Positions 61,350-64,000 of a DNA stretch of 64,000 nucleotides are shown in pieces. Position 1 is the stretch's first letter. Every line of letters begins with the position of its first letter. Location of the stretch: the NCBI GenBank assembly GCA_013398055.1, contig VZRS01002538.1, positions 62,001-126,000 of the forward strand, read 5' to 3'. The notes beneath the pieces were generated by a model that ran no database searches, had not been told where the DNA came from, and worked only from the letters and a program-made list of their open reading frames with translations. This stretch comes from Ifrita kowaldi. Taxonomy: Eukaryota > Chordata > Aves > Passeriformes > Cinclosomatidae. A program made the position numbers and the translations under genes.

Positions 61350-62835
61350 AGAAAAAAGTCCTGCAAATATTTGAATTATGAAAGCTCAAGGATCTTCTAG
61401 TGACATTGAGGCTTCTTTTACAGAAGCTAAAATCTCCCAATCAAACCAAACCAAACCTAACAAAAATGAAGAAAATATCCACTATAGCGGCAAAGTTCAA
61501 AATTAATAGGAGCATTCAGTTTGAAATAAGTAATATCTGTGAAAACTTGGTGTGTACCTGAACTCCTGAAAAGAGCTGGAAGAAGATAATCCTGGAAACA
61601 GTGAAGGCTTGTTGCACTAACCTGAAATTTGTTAAAATCAGTTCTGCATCTTACTCTAGAGACAAGAATAATGAATACTTTTATAATGAATAATTTTACA
61701 ACGAATGTTGTGGTAGTTTCCAGCATCAGGACCTCCTTGTGGTCAGCCTGTATTTAAATCCACACTGTATGTGCCCAGTCTGTCTGTGGAGACCCTGAAT
61801 GGCCAGAGAGGAGAAAAGTGAGATTGATTTCTACTGACTTTATGCTGAACATCCAGAAGTTAACACAACTTGCCAGTTTAATTTTCAAAAACCTGATTGC
61901 TAGGCGTTTGATTGAAAGAACCTGTATAACACCAAGATCATCTTCAACTGCACCATCTGGTAGCAGCTCATCATCTTACCGGAGCTAAGTGTGATGAAAG
62001 CCGATTTGACAATTAATGCAGATGTCTCTTCAGGGGATTTGTTGTATATCTCTCTTCCACCAGCAAGATCATGATGCAAAAGTCTCTTTGGGCCTGATTA
62101 TTATCCCATTCTTGTGGATTTTGAAACAGGACCTGCACAGATGATACAAGATCTGCATGTTAGCAGAAAAGTCATGTTAGGGGTGAATCATAAACTCTCC
62201 TCTTCAGGCTAAGAAAAACAATCATAAATTTTCCATCTCTTGCTGAAATTTAACAGTCTGCCAGGCGGTAACCACCATTTCAGAGACATATGCTTGAAAG
62301 GCAAAATGTCTATCCAGTCATCCTGAGACAATTGCCCTCACAAATGTGATTCCAGTGATAGCTTTACTGGATTTGGAGCCTTACAACAAAATTAAACTTG
62401 GGATCCCAGAGGCTTTTAAAAAACACTTGGCCTGATGATAGAAACACTCTACGCCAGCAAATGCTTTATTTTTCTTTTTTCTTTTTTCTTCTCATCTACA
62501 GTGTCCCCAGAGTAGATGGGGCATTGTTTCTTGTCTTTTAAAGATGCAATTCGTAGCACAGTGAGCAAAGATGCAGACATCTGGACCACTGCTGAGCCAA
62601 AATTTCTGATGTCTCTTCTAACACTGCTTATCCTTCACATTTGCTGGAGGGGAAAAAGTAAGAAAAAGCAAACCAAAGCAATACTCCACTGTGCACACCA
62701 CACACACCCACAAAATTGCGCATCTGCCCCTTTTAGAGGCCTGAATTGAGGGAGTGGAAAAGGTCTCCTGGATTTAGCTGTGGTTATATTTAAACACAAG
62801 GCATCACTCCCTTCCAAACCTTCTTTTACCGTCAT
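61350..62835. other. anonymous non-coding DNA
   Basis: An AACCA-type low-complexity patch lies at about 61441-61459. No gene seen. Confidence 0.6.
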
Positions 62836-62995
62836 TCATAGAATCATGGAATCATAGAATCATTTAGGCTGGAAAAGACCTTTAAAATTGTCCAGTCCCA
62901 CAGTTAACCCAGCACCACCACTAAACCATGTCCTTAAGAACCCCATCTTTGCATCTTTTAAATACCTCCATGGACAGTGGCTTGACCACCACATC
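62836..62995 (-). repeat. CR1 LINE 3' end with octamer repeats
   Basis: Reverse-complement CR1. It begins with three near-copies of the terminal octamer (CATAGAAT, CATGGAAT, CATAGAAT), then 'ttaggctggaaaagacc', 'cagcaccaccactaaacc', 'atgtccttaag' and 'tacctccatggacagtgg'. It belongs to the same type as the copy at 18163-18414 (the 'ctaaaccatgtcc' block is the complement of its 'ggacatgttttag'). Confidence 0.95.
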
Positions 62996-64000
62996 ACATT
63001 GTACTATTTTCATGGCAGACATCACTCCTTACAGCCAAAACTCTTTCACAGTGTTTTTTCCAGTAGCAAAATTTACTGACTGTGGCTTTAAAAGTAGAAA
63101 GAGATAAAAAAAGTATGAGCAGGTGTTCCTGGCTCCAACAGGTATTCCCAGCAGAGGTATTTTGTATTTTTGATGCACCCATCTGTGTGGTCTTGCCTCA
63201 GGTCATTAGTGACTCCAAAAGATGTGACATTTGCAGCTCAGTGATATTATGTACTGGCCAGTACTATATCAATCACAGCTGCCAGATGCAAATGCAGCCT
63301 GTCACCTAAAGAGATCCCTTTTCCCAAAGCAGTTTTATGTCAAGATGAGAGCAGCATGTTCCTGCCTGAGCTATCACAGAACAACTCCAGTGAAGTTCAT
63401 GGAATTATACAAAACTTAAACTAGGTTACATCGACCTATATATGGTAAAACCCTCTTTCATCTATTCCTTTTTAAACTCAGCACAGACTGTAGAGATGTC
63501 AGAGATGCTACTGCTGACCCAGGGGTGTGTGTGCAAATCTGGGCCCATGAATTACTACTGGAACTAGCTGGAATTTTTTCCATGGGCTGATATTACAGCT
63601 GGGGAGCACTGGCTATGGGAATGTAATATGGGACTGCAATAATTTAAACAGCAGCTACAGGACACTTTCCTAGAAGAGCATCTGAGAGATGTTAAGAATC
63701 CTCCCAGCTCACTTTAACCCTGAGACACCCGGGACAGCTGGGTGACTATCCTGGAAGTTTTAACAGAATTGCATCATAGATTCTTGCATCTTTGGACCAT
63801 TCCATGACTGACTCAGGAATGCCAAACTTCTGGATCTCTTTGTGCACTAGAACCATTAGGAGACGGGATGTATATATCTGGGAAATTCGGGTGTCTGGAT
63901 TTATGGTGGATGAACGCTGAGGCTTTCTGGAATGCTGAAAGTTAGTGCAGATTCAGAAGGGTTTCAATGGGATTAGGTTTATTAAACCTGGCCCCAGTTA
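62996..64000. other. anonymous non-coding DNA
   Basis: Nothing recognised to the window edge. Short frames at 62994-63419 have no domains. Confidence 0.6.

Noticed and set aside
1..64000. CRISPR arrays, operons or phage-like systems
   Set aside because: No regularly spaced repeats, no ribosome-binding sites before long frames, and clear bird LINE content.

Overview
The window reads as nuclear DNA of a bird, most likely a songbird-type genome, although the exact clade cannot be fixed from the sequence alone. The main evidence is about fourteen fragments of the CR1 LINE. Many end in the characteristic CR1 3' octamer (ATTCTATG or ATTCTGTG) or start with its reverse complement (CATAGAAT). Two solo retroviral LTRs, an AT-rich CpG-poor background, short microsatellites and two assembly scars complete the picture. 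There are no prokaryotic operons and no organelle, rRNA or tRNA genes.

I find no protein-coding gene that can be supported. The longest open frames (182 codons at 22271-22819 and 178 codons at 28518-29054, both minus) resemble no family I know. Most of the others are what chance gives in 64 kb. The window is therefore either a gene desert or the inside of a very large intron.

Layout: 1-18 kb is mostly anonymous sequence with three short CR1 pieces, an assembly gap (6535-6583), a probable false duplication around a single N (7226-7560) and a G-rich/(TTGG)n tract near 12.9 kb. From 18 to 33 kb there are only two CR1 3' ends plus several stretches that look like candidate conserved non-coding elements. 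From 33 to 40 kb lies a repeat-dense block: two solo LTRs of one family, each with its own perfect 6-bp target-site duplication, the longest CR1 piece (about 617 bp), an old CR1/L3-like piece, a 20-bp perfect palindrome and a Z-DNA-prone (AT)n(AC)n tract. From 40 to 51 kb is again anonymous, with possible regulatory islands near 45.5 and 49.4 kb. From 51 to 56 kb holds five CR1 fragments and a G-run/polypyrimidine tract. From 56 to 64 kb is mostly unique with two microsatellites and one last CR1 3' end.

No genes work together here. The best-supported biology is the history of transposable elements. The strongest observation is the pair of independent solo LTRs. Calls of regulatory islands or hidden exons are inference and are scored low.
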